Positions 10,722-20,309 of a stretch of 64,000 bases of DNA are shown in pieces. The first letter of the stretch is position 1, and each line of letters begins with the position of its first letter. The position numbers and the translations under genes were made by a program. The notes below the pieces were generated by a model. It searched no databases, was not told the DNA's origin, and saw only the letters and a list, made by a program, of their open reading frames with translations. Origin of the DNA: Phaseolus vulgaris (lineage: Eukaryota; Streptophyta; Magnoliopsida; Fabales; Fabaceae); NCBI RefSeq assembly GCF_000499845.2, contig NC_023750.2:16005447-16069446 (forward strand). Direction: 5' to 3'.

Positions 10722-11901
10722 TGATCCGATCGGTCATCGGTCGTCGATGACGTCAGCAGTAGAGGACCACGTGGACCACTCGCAGAGCGACACGTGGACC
10801 AGGTGGCAGAGAGATCAGGGAGACGACCGCCAAGAGCGGTGATCGGGGGTCCGTAACCAAGTGACCACTGACAGATCAGGCGGCAGAGAAGTCAGGGGAC
10901 AGATCAACTAGAACGGTGATTGGTGGTCAGTAACCAAGTGGCCACCAACAGATCAGTTCCCATACGAGCGCCTGGGGGCAGAACGCGAGAAGCAATAGAG
11001 CACTGATCAGTCATCGGGGTATCGTGTTACACGCAGTTAAACTGGGACTGAGGTTCCCAGCGAGAGCGTTACGCACGGACCTCGCATGAGCACATCTCGG
11101 GGAGTTATGCACGAGAGTGGCCTGAGGGAACTAGTAAACCAGTCAGTGATTGGTGATTCCCTCAACCCATTACGTGCGTGACACCGTGAAGGGTAAGCTG
11201 TATACGCAGAGAGCAACGTTTGGTGAGTGTGCCTAGACCAGCCACACCTGGCGTTCCCCTGAGAGTATGCGATTTTCCCAGATGAGAGAAATATCCTAAG
11301 TTACTCCGCAAGGGCGTAACTTAGGCACACAAAGAGAAGCGCTAGAGCCCTTCCAGTGAGTGACACGTGTGTGGTTAGATGTGAGTTGCAGGCCTCCACG
11401 TGTCATTATCTGAGAGGGGTGCGGTCCAGATAAAAGTGCACTCCGTATCACTAAAGGTACAGACAGGCGCAGCCAAGCGCAGAGACGCGCAGACATGCAC
11501 AAACTCTCACGCTCTCACTACTGATTATAGAGGTACGCTGTCTCAGGAAAGCATAACAGGGTTCTGACACATGCCAGAAAAGCATAACAGAATTCTGTTA
11601 TGCCCAGAAGCAGAGAGAGAGACATAAAAGAGAATCAGGGGGAGATTGAGGGGGAGTAGAGAAAAAAGAGAACAAGAGTTTTTCACACACTACTAGTTTT
11701 CTCATCTTTGGTGGTTCTGTGGACTAACTTGATCGTCGGAGTGCAAACGGCCGCTAGAGGCGCCGTCTGTGTGTTTTGCAGGTCACGTTTGGAGATCCAA
11801 GAGAAGGTTCTGAGGGTGATTCTGCAGAGAACGCAGTCGCGTAGACGGGACAGAGAGTGCTACAAAGCGATTCCTCCACGTTCGAGTTGCCGGCAGGATC
11901 A
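10722..11901 (+). repeat. Element B 5' LTR
   Basis: It begins TGATCCGATCGG and ends GGCAGGATCA. It is nearly identical to 38462-39642. Short ORFs inside it are fortuitous. Confidence 0.94.
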
Positions 11902-11903
11902 TT

Positions 11904-11921
11904 TGGCGCCCACCGTGGGGC
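11904..11921 (+). other. Primer binding site of element B
   Basis: TGGCGCCCACCGTGGGGC lies two bases after the 5' LTR, as expected for a tRNA-primed minus-strand start. The primer tRNA was not assigned. Confidence 0.75.
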
Positions 11922-11998
11922 TCGAGTGAATCGTGGTCCCATATACACCACAGTTTTGAAGCTTACCAGAAATTTACCAACTTCTTTGACAAGGAAAG

Positions 11999-14683
11999 AT
12001 GCCAAGAAACAGACAACCATCACCTGCGCCATCTGCTGACGAAGGAGCTGTGACAATGGCGCAGGTCCTGGAAATGGTGCGCACGCTGCAGGATAACGCC
12101 GCAGCGTCAAAAGCTGAACAAGAAAGGATGCAGACAGAGTTGGCCGCATCGCAAAGTAGGAACGACGAGCTGAATCGCGTCAACGAAGAGTTGAGAAGGA
12201 CGTTGCAGGCGCAGAGGGAACACGTGGTCGACGAAAGGATGTCTCGGCAGCCGTCACCTCCAAGAGCGTTCCCCATGCCATTCTCCCCTGAAATCATGGG
12301 AACCATGGTGCCTCCCAACCTGGTAGGGGTGAAGGCATCGTTCAAGGGGGTAGAAGACCCGGAGGCGCATCTGACGGCGTTCCACACCCAGATGATGTTG
12401 TCTGGAGGCTCAGACGCTGTGTACTGCAAAATGTTCATGAGCACGCTAAGCGGAATCGCCATGGAGTGGTTCGTGAGCTTACCAGAAGGGCATATCACGT
12501 CTTTCTCTCAGTTTTCGAAGCTCTTCATTGAGCAATACATCGTCAACAAAGCACCTGCAGTGGTGTCATACGATTTGTTCGACGTGCGTCAGTATCAAGG
12601 CGAGTCGCTGAAGGACTACCTCAACCGCTTTGGAGCACAAATGGTTAGACTGCCCAGCAAAGATGAAGATATGCTGGTGCACGCATTTAAGAAGGGAGTA
12701 CTGCCTGGCCCCTTCAGCGAGTCTTTCATCAGGAGCCATCCCAGCACCTTTGCAGAGATCCGACGACGCGCGGTGGCGCACATAGTGGCAGAAACAGAGG
12801 TTTCTGAGAAAAGGGGAAGTGCTGCACCACCAAGACCGCGTGGAGGGCAAGGGAAACCGCAGCAAGCAAGGGTGCATGAGGCCAAGGAGGGGAAAAAGGT
12901 GCGGGAAAAACCCCGTCCCTATGCACCAGGCAAAGATCAGAGCAGGGGGCGAGCAAGGGAGAATAACGCACCCCCAAGATACAACTTCATGGTGGGATTG
13001 GCGGACCTCATCGCCCTTCCTGCTGTAGCAGCAAGACTACGCGTACCGGAGAAAACTGATAAGGTACTTGGTAGGAAGATGAGTGGTGTGAGTTTCACCA
13101 GGCCTTTGGCCACACACTCCACTCCTGTTTGGCGTTGGGACACCAACTGGCAGAGTTGGTGAAGTTTGGGTTCCTAGCAGACTACCTGCGTGAGCCGCAG
13201 GGTGATCGCGCGTCGGGATCCCAGACCGGAGAACAGCAGCATGAAGTCCCTGTACATGGGGAAGTGCAGACGATCGCGGGAGGCTTCTCTGGTGGGGGAT
13301 GCACAGCGTCACAGAGACGAAGGTACGCTCGGTCGGTTATGGCGGTAGATGCGGTAAATGAGAGCCATTACCCTGAAGTAGATATTGTCTTCAGGAAAGC
13401 TGATCTACGGGACGTTGTCCCGCACGACAACGACCCTGTGGTCATCTCCCTCATCACGGCTGGAAGACGAGTGCACCGAGTGCTCGTAGATCAAGGAAGC
13501 TCGGCAGACGTCATGTTCTGGCCAACGTTTAACAAGTTGCAGTTGTCCCCTGATCAACTGAGGCCATATACCGGGTGTCTTTAGGGCTTTGCAGGAGATC
13601 AGATAGAAGTGCGGGGTTACATTGAGCTGAGGACAACGTTCACTGATGGGACGACAGCCCGCACCGAAAGGATAAAGTACTTGGTGGTGAACGCCCCTTC
13701 TGCGTACAACGTCTTGTTGGGGAGGCCAACACTTAATAGGTTGGGCGCAATACCATCGACGAGGCACATGAAGTTGAAGCTGCCGTCGATGGAGGGGACC
13801 GTAATAACCATCAAGTCGGATCAGGCTGAGGCAAGACGCTGTTATGAGAACAGCCTGAAGCAGAAGAGAAGTGTATGTCACGTCACCACGACACCACCAC
13901 CAGGTGTGCGCGAAGAGCGATCGGTGGTTAGGGAGACACAGGGCGCTCAGAGGATGGAGAACGCTGCGGTGGGGGGCTCCCAGGTAGCCCAAGTTGAAGA
14001 AGAAGAGGAAGGCGCGATCGCTCCTCGCGAGTCAAGGATCGCGAGGGCGGTCATCGCCAGTGAGAGAAGGCCCCACCCAGCTGAAGGATGGGTCGAAGTG
14101 GACATCAGGGGGAAAAAGTTCAAATTGGGGGGATCCCTCGTTGAAGAAGAGCGGAGGCAGATCGTTGGTGTGATTGAGAAGCACATGGGTGCCTTTGCAT
14201 GGTCAGCGTCCGACATGCCAGGAATCGACCCCGATTTCCTTTGCCATCGTCTGTCGATGGACCCTAAGGTTCGACCTGTGCGACAAAGGCGAAGGAAATT
14301 CAACAAGGAGAAGAGGAAGGTGATCCACGACGAAGCGCAGAAGCTCCTTGCTGCAGGGCACATCAGAGAGATCCAGTACCCCGAGTGGCTAGCGAATGTG
14401 GTGCTGGTTCAGAAGGCAAGCGGCAAGTGGAGAATGTGCGTGGATTTCACTGACCTCAACAAGGCGTGCCCCAAGGATTCTTACCCCTTACCCAGTATAG
14501 ACGCCCTGGTTGATAGCGCATCAGGGGGAAAATTACTTAGCTTCTTGGACGCTTTCTCGGGGTATAACCAGATCAGGATGCACCCATGGATGAGTGCAAG
14601 ACCGCGTTTATGACGGAACGGTCTTGCTATTGCTACAAGGTCATGCCATTCGGGTTAAAGAACGCGGGGGCTACCTACCAGCG
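11999..14683 (+). pseudogene. Element B gag-pol, first part (gag, protease, RT N-terminus)
   Basis: Gag starts at ATG 11999, 98 bp after the LTR. It has an N-terminal coiled-coil-like segment and the retrotransposon gag domain (FKGVEDPEAH to YLNRFGAQMVR, about residues 116-216). A frameshift near 13060-13130 destroys the zinc knuckle. Protease (VDQGSSADVM) follows in the next frame. A TAG at 13582-13584 replaces a Tyr codon. RT begins in the stretch ending at 14613, where loss of one C near 14583 shifts the frame again; the frame at 14586-14683 then reads MDECKTAFMTERS. Element E interrupts at 14683, within ATYQRLMDR, and the frame resumes at 20310. Confidence 0.9.
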
Positions 14684-15651
14684 TGATGAGAATCAAAAAG
14701 ATGTTATCAATAGAAGAAATGGACAAGGGCCAAAGCATTTAAAGTTCTTCTTATTAGTCTTTGCAAAAGATGAGGCCCAAGCCCAAGAAGCCCAAGTCCA
14801 AACCATGAGGGTCAAGGCCAAGCATTAAATAAAAGAGCATCATTTGAATGACTCTTGTAGGAGGTGTGGATATTAAATAAATAGGTGTGAATGTATTAAA
14901 GAGAGTCACTTTGTCCATGTGACTTAGTAGGGGGGTGTAGGTGTAGTTTTAGGAGGTGTCATAGTAGAAAAAGGTCACACCTCCCATGTGACTTGTTTTT
15001 GGTGGGAATTTCAAATGAGTTTTATTTGAAAATTCCCACCTATTTTTCAGCACCTCTAGGCTATAAATAAAGGTGCCTAGCTTGTACAATTCAGATTGGA
15101 ATTTTATAGTAGAGAGACTATACTCAATTTGGGAGAGAATTTGTGAGTTTTTTTAGTCTTCCTCTTCTTTGCCTTATCTTGTGAGCTATGGTGAGCTTCA
15201 AGTGGTGGCACTCCATCACTTATCTTGGTTCAAGGTTCCAAGTGGCGTGAATGGCTTCTTCCAATCCTCAAAATCCAGCAAGCATCTTCATATAAGTGTC
15301 TTCTTTCCTTTCTTCAATTTTTCCATTCGGTAGTTTCATTGCCTAATGTGCTTCCTTCATTTTCTACCATTTACATTCTGTTTTCCAGCTTTGTTCTTTG
15401 TTTCTTTTTCGGTTCAGTAGCTAGTTTCTTAATTCTGTCCAGTTTTTAATTCTTGTTCTTCCTTCCTTTTGTTTTGATTCAATTTGACAATACATGGACT
15501 TCAATATGAGTCTTGGTTGGTGCTTAGTTTTGGTGAGTTCTTGAATTTAGAACATTGATCCAATTCTAAAGTAAAGTGCCTTTTCAAATCCAGCTCAAGT
15601 TGTTCCTAAGAATGTCAAGAATCATGTGTTCTTGTAGTTACATTCACATCA
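14684..15651 (+). repeat. Element E 5' LTR
   Basis: It begins TGATGAGAATC and ends TTCACATCA. A TATA-like TATAAATA is at 15062-15069. A 40-bp inverted repeat (15001-15040) lies just upstream of it. Confidence 0.95.
15001..15040 (+). other. Inverted repeat upstream of the TATA box in the E LTR
   Basis: The arms GGTGGGAATTTCAAAT and ATTTGAAAATTCCCACC pair with about one mismatch or bulge around a short loop. The 3' LTR has the same structure at 19654-19693. Confidence 0.8.
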
Positions 15652-16981
15652 TGTGGTATCTAGAGTCTAGGCTTGTTTTTGCTTAATTCTTGAGTTGTAT
15701 TGCACTTTACTTTCAAGAGCTCTTTAATTCAAGTTGTTTACCATTCTGTTTTAGGATTTATTTTGAGTTTTCTTGCTGTTTTCTTTTGTTACACCATGTG
15801 TTTGTGAAAAGGATTCTAGCACTCATTGTTCATATGAGTATGGCTGCTCTTTTGGAATGGCATTCTCCTTCCTAGAGCTGACCTTAAGCTTCCTTTCACT
15901 TGTGGTTATATCTTGTTATATGTCTTTTAATTTTGTAATCATGTCAAGTTTTGTCTTAAGTCATGTTATTCCATAATTGTCATTACTTCTAGTAGTACTT
16001 TTTTTTTGCTTTGATTGTTTCTTGCTTTGGTTTACTTTCTGTTTTGCGTTTATTGCTTGATCCTTTGTGCATTTTCATTTTTAGATTTGAGTTCATGCTT
16101 GTATTTGCATTCTATACAAGTTCCTTTACACAATTTCCATTATGTCTTTGCTAGTTCATCATACTGTTTTTCATTCCTAAATAGGCTCCTCTGTTTTCTT
16201 ACAAACGTGCTACTGTTTTCAATTTACTGCAATTAATTGGCTCATAGGAAATTTGTGAAAATTTGGATTTAAATACTTCAAAGTGTTACAAAAGCATAGA
16301 AAAAAGAATCACTCAAAAATTCCAAGTACACAAAAAATGATAAATAAAATACGAAAAGTGTACAATACTGCCGAAAAGAATACGGTAATTGGGCAGCAAT
16401 TTTGAAAAAATTATTTCTCTCAATTGGCTTACTGTTTTTACCTCATTCCAGTGCCATTTTTGAGTTAAGACATTGAAGTTTCTGTGGTTAATTTTTCACA
16501 TTCCAGTTCGCTTTCAATCGGTACAGTTAAATCTGTAAACATAGCACAGTTTGCTTTAAAAAATAAAAAATAAAAAATTTCCAGTAGCTGTTTTCTGTTT
16601 TCTTTAATCTACTCTAGCACTTTTCTTTAAGACTCTTTTTGTGTGCCTTCTTTATTCATTGAGTTCCTTATTTTTCTTGATTGTCTTTCATTCATATTCT
16701 TTCTAGTTTGTCATACATTCCTCTCTGTTTTTAGTTTAGCTTTTATTGTTTACACCTTTTTCTTGCTTGTCTTTTTGTTCTTCTTAAAAGTTGTGTGGAG
16801 ACTTGTTCTTAAGTAAGTTGGTTTGCTGTAACATATTTCACTTGAAGCTACTCCATTTCACAAGCAAGGCTTGGTTGAGGACAGAATATTTTCTTGGAGT
16901 GGTTTGAGTGCTTTCTTGGGCATTTTTCCAGCAACCTATATCTCACTGTTTTTAATTGTTTAACAAGTTTCTTTCACTGTT
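15652..16981 (+). other. Element E leader, noncoding
   Basis: TGGTATCTAGAGTCTAGG starts one base after the LTR and resembles the initiator-Met primer binding site TGGTATCAGAGC with an inserted base. The rest is 1.3 kb of T-rich leader with only short fortuitous ORFs. Confidence 0.65.
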
Positions 16982-17011
16982 TTGTTTTCTGTTTTTGTGT
17001 ATTTTCTGCTC

Positions 17012-18706
17012 ATGGCTCATTTCTCTAGTGGAGAGTCCTCCAAACCGTGCTCACCACAAAAGGTAGCCCTTTATGAGGACTTAAAGAATGCCAAGCAATC
17101 CAATGCTCACTATCTTGAGGTGATAAGGAAGATGGAAGCACGACTCCAAAGTTTGGAGTTAAACCGAGAGGAAATGCATCAAAACCGTGAGCAAAGAACT
17201 CCTCCTCCTAGTCGGCATTCTTCAAGGCACTCCCATGGTTATTATGAAGACAATCCAAGGCCAAGACATCATCACCATGAAGAGAGGCGCCAACATGTGG
17301 CTGGCCCTTGTTCTCCTAATGTAAAACTTCCTAGTTTTAGTGGTGAAAGTGATCCCAATGTATACTTAGGATGGGAGGCTAAGGTGGACCAAATTTTTGA
17401 TGTAAATGGGGTTAGGGATGAGCATAGGGTTAAGTTAGCTTCTTTAGAATTTTTGGACTATGCCATGCAATGGTGGCATCAATACCTCATGGACATTGAC
17501 CTACACAAGAGGCCGCCCGTGGTCTCCTGGAACGATTTGAAAGCATGTTTACGTGCTAGATTCGTACCCCCACACTTTAGGAAAGACCTTATGTTGAAAC
17601 TCCAACGGTTTCATCAAGGCGCGCTAAGTGTGGATGATTACTTTAAACAACTAGACACGCTTTTAATTCGACTTAATATGGATGAGAGTGAGGAAGCTAA
17701 GATAGCTAGGTTTGTGAGTGGCCTTCGAAGGGACATTCAAGACGTGGTAGAGTTACAAGAATATTCTTCTTTGGAAAATGTGGTGCACCTTGCTAGCAAA
17801 ATTGAAAATCAACTTGCAAGGAAAAATGCTTTCAAAAATTCTTCTAAGGATAACTACTACCACTCTTGGAAAAATAAAAATAACTCTTTTTCAAATATCC
17901 CTTCTAAGGACTCTACTTTCAAACCTAGAGAGTCTAAGCCTTCCACTTCCAATTCTAGGCCTAAATCACCACCTAAATCATCTAGTAAGAAGTGTTTTAA
18001 ATGCTTAAGCTATGGACATATTGCTTCTAATTGCCCTTCTAAACGAGCTATGTATATGCATGATGGGGTAGATAGTAGTGAGCATGAGTCCGAATCTTCT
18101 AGACATTCCTCACCTTCTAGATCCCCAAGTGAGAGTGAGAGTGAAAACCCACATGAGGGTGACCTATTAGTAATAAGACGCATGCTTGGACAAGTGTTAA
18201 AACCTTTTGATGAAACTCAAAGAGAAAATATTTTTCATTCAAGGTGTCTTATTAATGATAGAGTTTGCTCTTTGATTGTGGATGGGGGGAGTTGTGCAAA
18301 TGTGGCAAGCACAAGAGTAGTAGACAAACTTGGATTGCCTACCATCTCTCATGCCAAGCCCTACAAGTTACAATGGTTGAGTGAAGTAGGTGAGATAGTG
18401 GTGAACAAACAAGTCCTCATTACATTTTCCATTGGCAAATATAAAGATGAGGTCTTGTGTGATGTTGTCCCAATGGAAGCCACACATATTCTTTTAGGTA
18501 GGCCATGGCAATTTGATAGAAAAGTTTTTCATGATGGCTTTACCAACAAAATGTCTTTTAACTTCCATGGGCACAAAGTCATTCTTAAGTCTCTCTCTCC
18601 AAAGGAAGTTTATGAGGACCAAGTTAAAATGAGAGAAAAGAAAGAGAAAGAAAATGATATAAAAAAATTCCAAGAGAAGCCTTCTCATGTCCACACAACA
18701 AGTTAA
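17012..18706 (+). CDS. Element E gag-protease ORF
   Basis: The open frame runs from 16982; I prefer the Met at 17012 (MAHFSSGESS) because the ten residues before it look like translated leader. The order is a coiled-coil-like N-terminus, a His/Arg-rich patch, the retrotransposon gag domain (SFSGESDPNVYLGWE to about VELQEYSSL), a basic Ser/Lys-rich linker, a canonical CCHC zinc knuckle (CFKCLSYGHIASNC, near 17993-18034), an acidic Ser-rich spacer and a retropepsin-like domain with LIVDGGSCANV. The protease motif reads DGG where DTG or DSG is usual, and ILLGRPW marks its C-terminal part. No internal stops are present. This is the structural polyprotein that would package the element RNA; cleavage would depend on whether the DGG protease works. 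Confidence 0.88.
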   Translation: MAHFSSGESSKPCSPQKVALYEDLKNAKQSNAHYLEVIRKMEARLQSLELNREEMHQNREQRTPPPSRHSSRHSHGYYEDNPRPRHHHHEERRQHVAGPCSPNVKLPSFSGESDPNVYLGWEAKVDQIFDVNGVRDEHRVKLASLEFLDYAMQWWHQYLMDIDLHKRPPVVSWNDLKACLRARFVPPHFRKDLMLKLQRFHQGALSVDDYFKQLDTLLIRLNMDESEEAKIARFVSGLRRDIQDVVELQEYSSLENVVHLASKIENQLARKNAFKNSSKDNYYHSWKNKNNSFSNIPSKDSTFKPRESKPSTSNSRPKSPPKSSSKKCFKCLSYGHIASNCPSKRAMYMHDGVDSSEHESESSRHSSPSRSPSESESENPHEGDLLVIRRMLGQVLKPFDETQRENIFHSRCLINDRVCSLIVDGGSCANVASTRVVDKLGLPTISHAKPYKLQWLSEVGEIVVNKQVLITFSIGKYKDEVLCDVVPMEATHILLGRPWQFDRKVFHDGFTNKMSFNFHGHKVILKSLSPKEVYEDQVKMREKKEKENDIKKFQEKPSHVHTTS

Positions 18707-19481
18707 AAAGGTAATAGTTACTCAAAAGCCTATTTTTTTAGCTATTCCTAGGACTATTGAATGTGAGTCGGCTAAGGATAGTCCCACATGTTTGGACAAT
18801 TTGGTAAAAGAATATGAAGATATGTTTCAAGATCCTCCTGAAGGCTTACCACCTCTAAGAGGGATTGAACACCAAATCGACTTCATGCCCAGGGTTTCTT
18901 TACCAAATAGCCCTGCATATAGGACCAATCCCAAAGAAACTAAAAGAGAAAATGAAAAAACAAATGAAGTACATGATAAACCGAGTCATAATACCTTCTC
19001 AACTAATTCAATTTTGTTGACTCGTGCTACGCCTACAAGGTATCCTTCTTCTTTGTCTTGTTCATTACCCAAGGTTCCTACTTATACACCATATTGGATG
19101 AAGAATGTTAAGGATGATTTTTTCATACCTTCTAGTTTTCCAAATAATATCATTTCTAAACAATCTTTTCCAACATGGGCTATGTATAGGACATCTTTTT
19201 CTGAACTCCCAACATTTCAACGTACTAAGTCATGTTTGCCTATTTCTTCTTGTATTCTCTTATCTAATTGCAAACTGACTTTGTTTTATGCAGGAGTACT
19301 GAATTCGTGGACGAATTCTCTCCAACTTGGGGAGTATGATGAGAATCAAAAAGATGTTATCAATAGAAGAAATGGACAAGGGCCAAAGCATTTAAAGTTC
19401 TTCTTATTAGTCTTTGCAAAAGATGAGGCCCAAGCCCAAGAAGCCCAAGTCCAAACCATGAGGGTCAAGGCCAAGCATTAA
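18687..19481 (+). pseudogene. Element E pol remnant (RT N-terminus joined to pol C-terminus)
   Basis: This frame is shifted by one relative to the gag-protease ORF and overlaps its last 20 bases. It starts with the pre-RT linker and the RT entry block (RGIEHQIDF, SLPNSPAYRTNP), then leaves the family pattern after KETKREN. The RT palm, YxDD motif, RNase H and integrase are absent. Its later part (LNSWTNSLQLGE) looks like the last residues of a gypsy polyprotein, and the ORF runs 145 bases into the 3' LTR, as the pol ends of some gypsy families do. It is most simply an internal deletion derivative. Confidence 0.75.
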
Positions 19482-20304
19482 ATAAAAGAGCATCATTTGA
19501 ATGACTCTTGTAGGAGGTGTGGATATTAAATAAATAGGTGTGAATGTATTAAAGAGAGTCACTTTGTCCATGTGACTTAGTAGGGGGGTGTAGGTGTAGT
19601 TTTAGGAGGTGTCATAGTAGAAAAAGGTCACACCTCCCATGTGACTTGTTTTTGGTGGGAATTTCAAATGAGTTTTATTTGAAAATTCCCACCTATTTTT
19701 CAGCACCTCTAGGCTATAAATAAAGGTGCCTAGCTTGTACAATTCAGATTGGAATTTTATAGTAGAGAGACTATACTCAATTTGGGAGAGAATTTGTGAG
19801 TTTTTTGAGTCTTCCTCTTCTTTGCCTTATCTTGTGAGCTATGGTGAGCTTCAAGTGGTGGCACTCCATCACTTATCTTGGTTCAAGGTTCCAAGTGGCG
19901 TGAATGGCTTCTTCCAATCCTCAAAATCCAGCAAGCATCTTCATATAAGTGTCTTCTTTCCTTTCTTCAATTTTTCCATTCGGTAGTTTCATTGCCTAAT
20001 GTGCTTCCTTCATTTTCTACCATTTACATTCTGTTTTCCAGCTTTGTTCTTTGTTTCTTTTTCGGTTCAGTAGCTAGTTTCTTAATTCTGTCCAGTTTTT
20101 AATTCTTGTTCTTCCTTCCTTTTGTTTTGATTCAATTTGACAATACATGGACTTCAATATGAGTCTTGGTTGGTGCTTAGTTTTGGTGAGTTCTTGAATT
20201 TAGAACATTGATCCAATTCTAAAGTAAAGTGCCTTTTCAAATCCAGCTCAAGTTGTTCCTAAGAATGTCAAGAATCATGTGTTCTTGTAGTTACATTCAC
20301 ATCA
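19337..20304 (+). repeat. Element E 3' LTR
   Basis: It is preceded by a short polypurine-rich run (TTGGGGAGTA) and is essentially identical to 14684-15651. Confidence 0.95.
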
Positions 20305-20309
20305 CAGCG

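Larger units (their letters stand above)
14684..20304 (+). mobile_element. Element E: young, internally deleted Ty3/gypsy element inside B
   Basis: This 5.6-kb element is flanked by the 5-bp duplication cagcg (14679-14683 and 20305-20309). The LTRs (14684-15651 and 19337-20304) are both 968 bp. By eye I found only one difference: T in the 5' copy and G in the 3' copy, in the run after GTGAG near 15152. It encodes gag and protease, then only the first few dozen residues of RT before a deletion that joins to the extreme C-terminal end of pol. RT core, RNase H and integrase are missing, so it is non-autonomous and recent. It belongs to a different Ty3/gypsy family from its Tat-type host. Confidence 0.95.

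Noticed and set aside
15225..16236. Short hydrophobic ORFs in the E leader and LTRs
   Set aside because: They come from T-rich sequence, are duplicated in the two LTRs, and have no start context or family resemblance.
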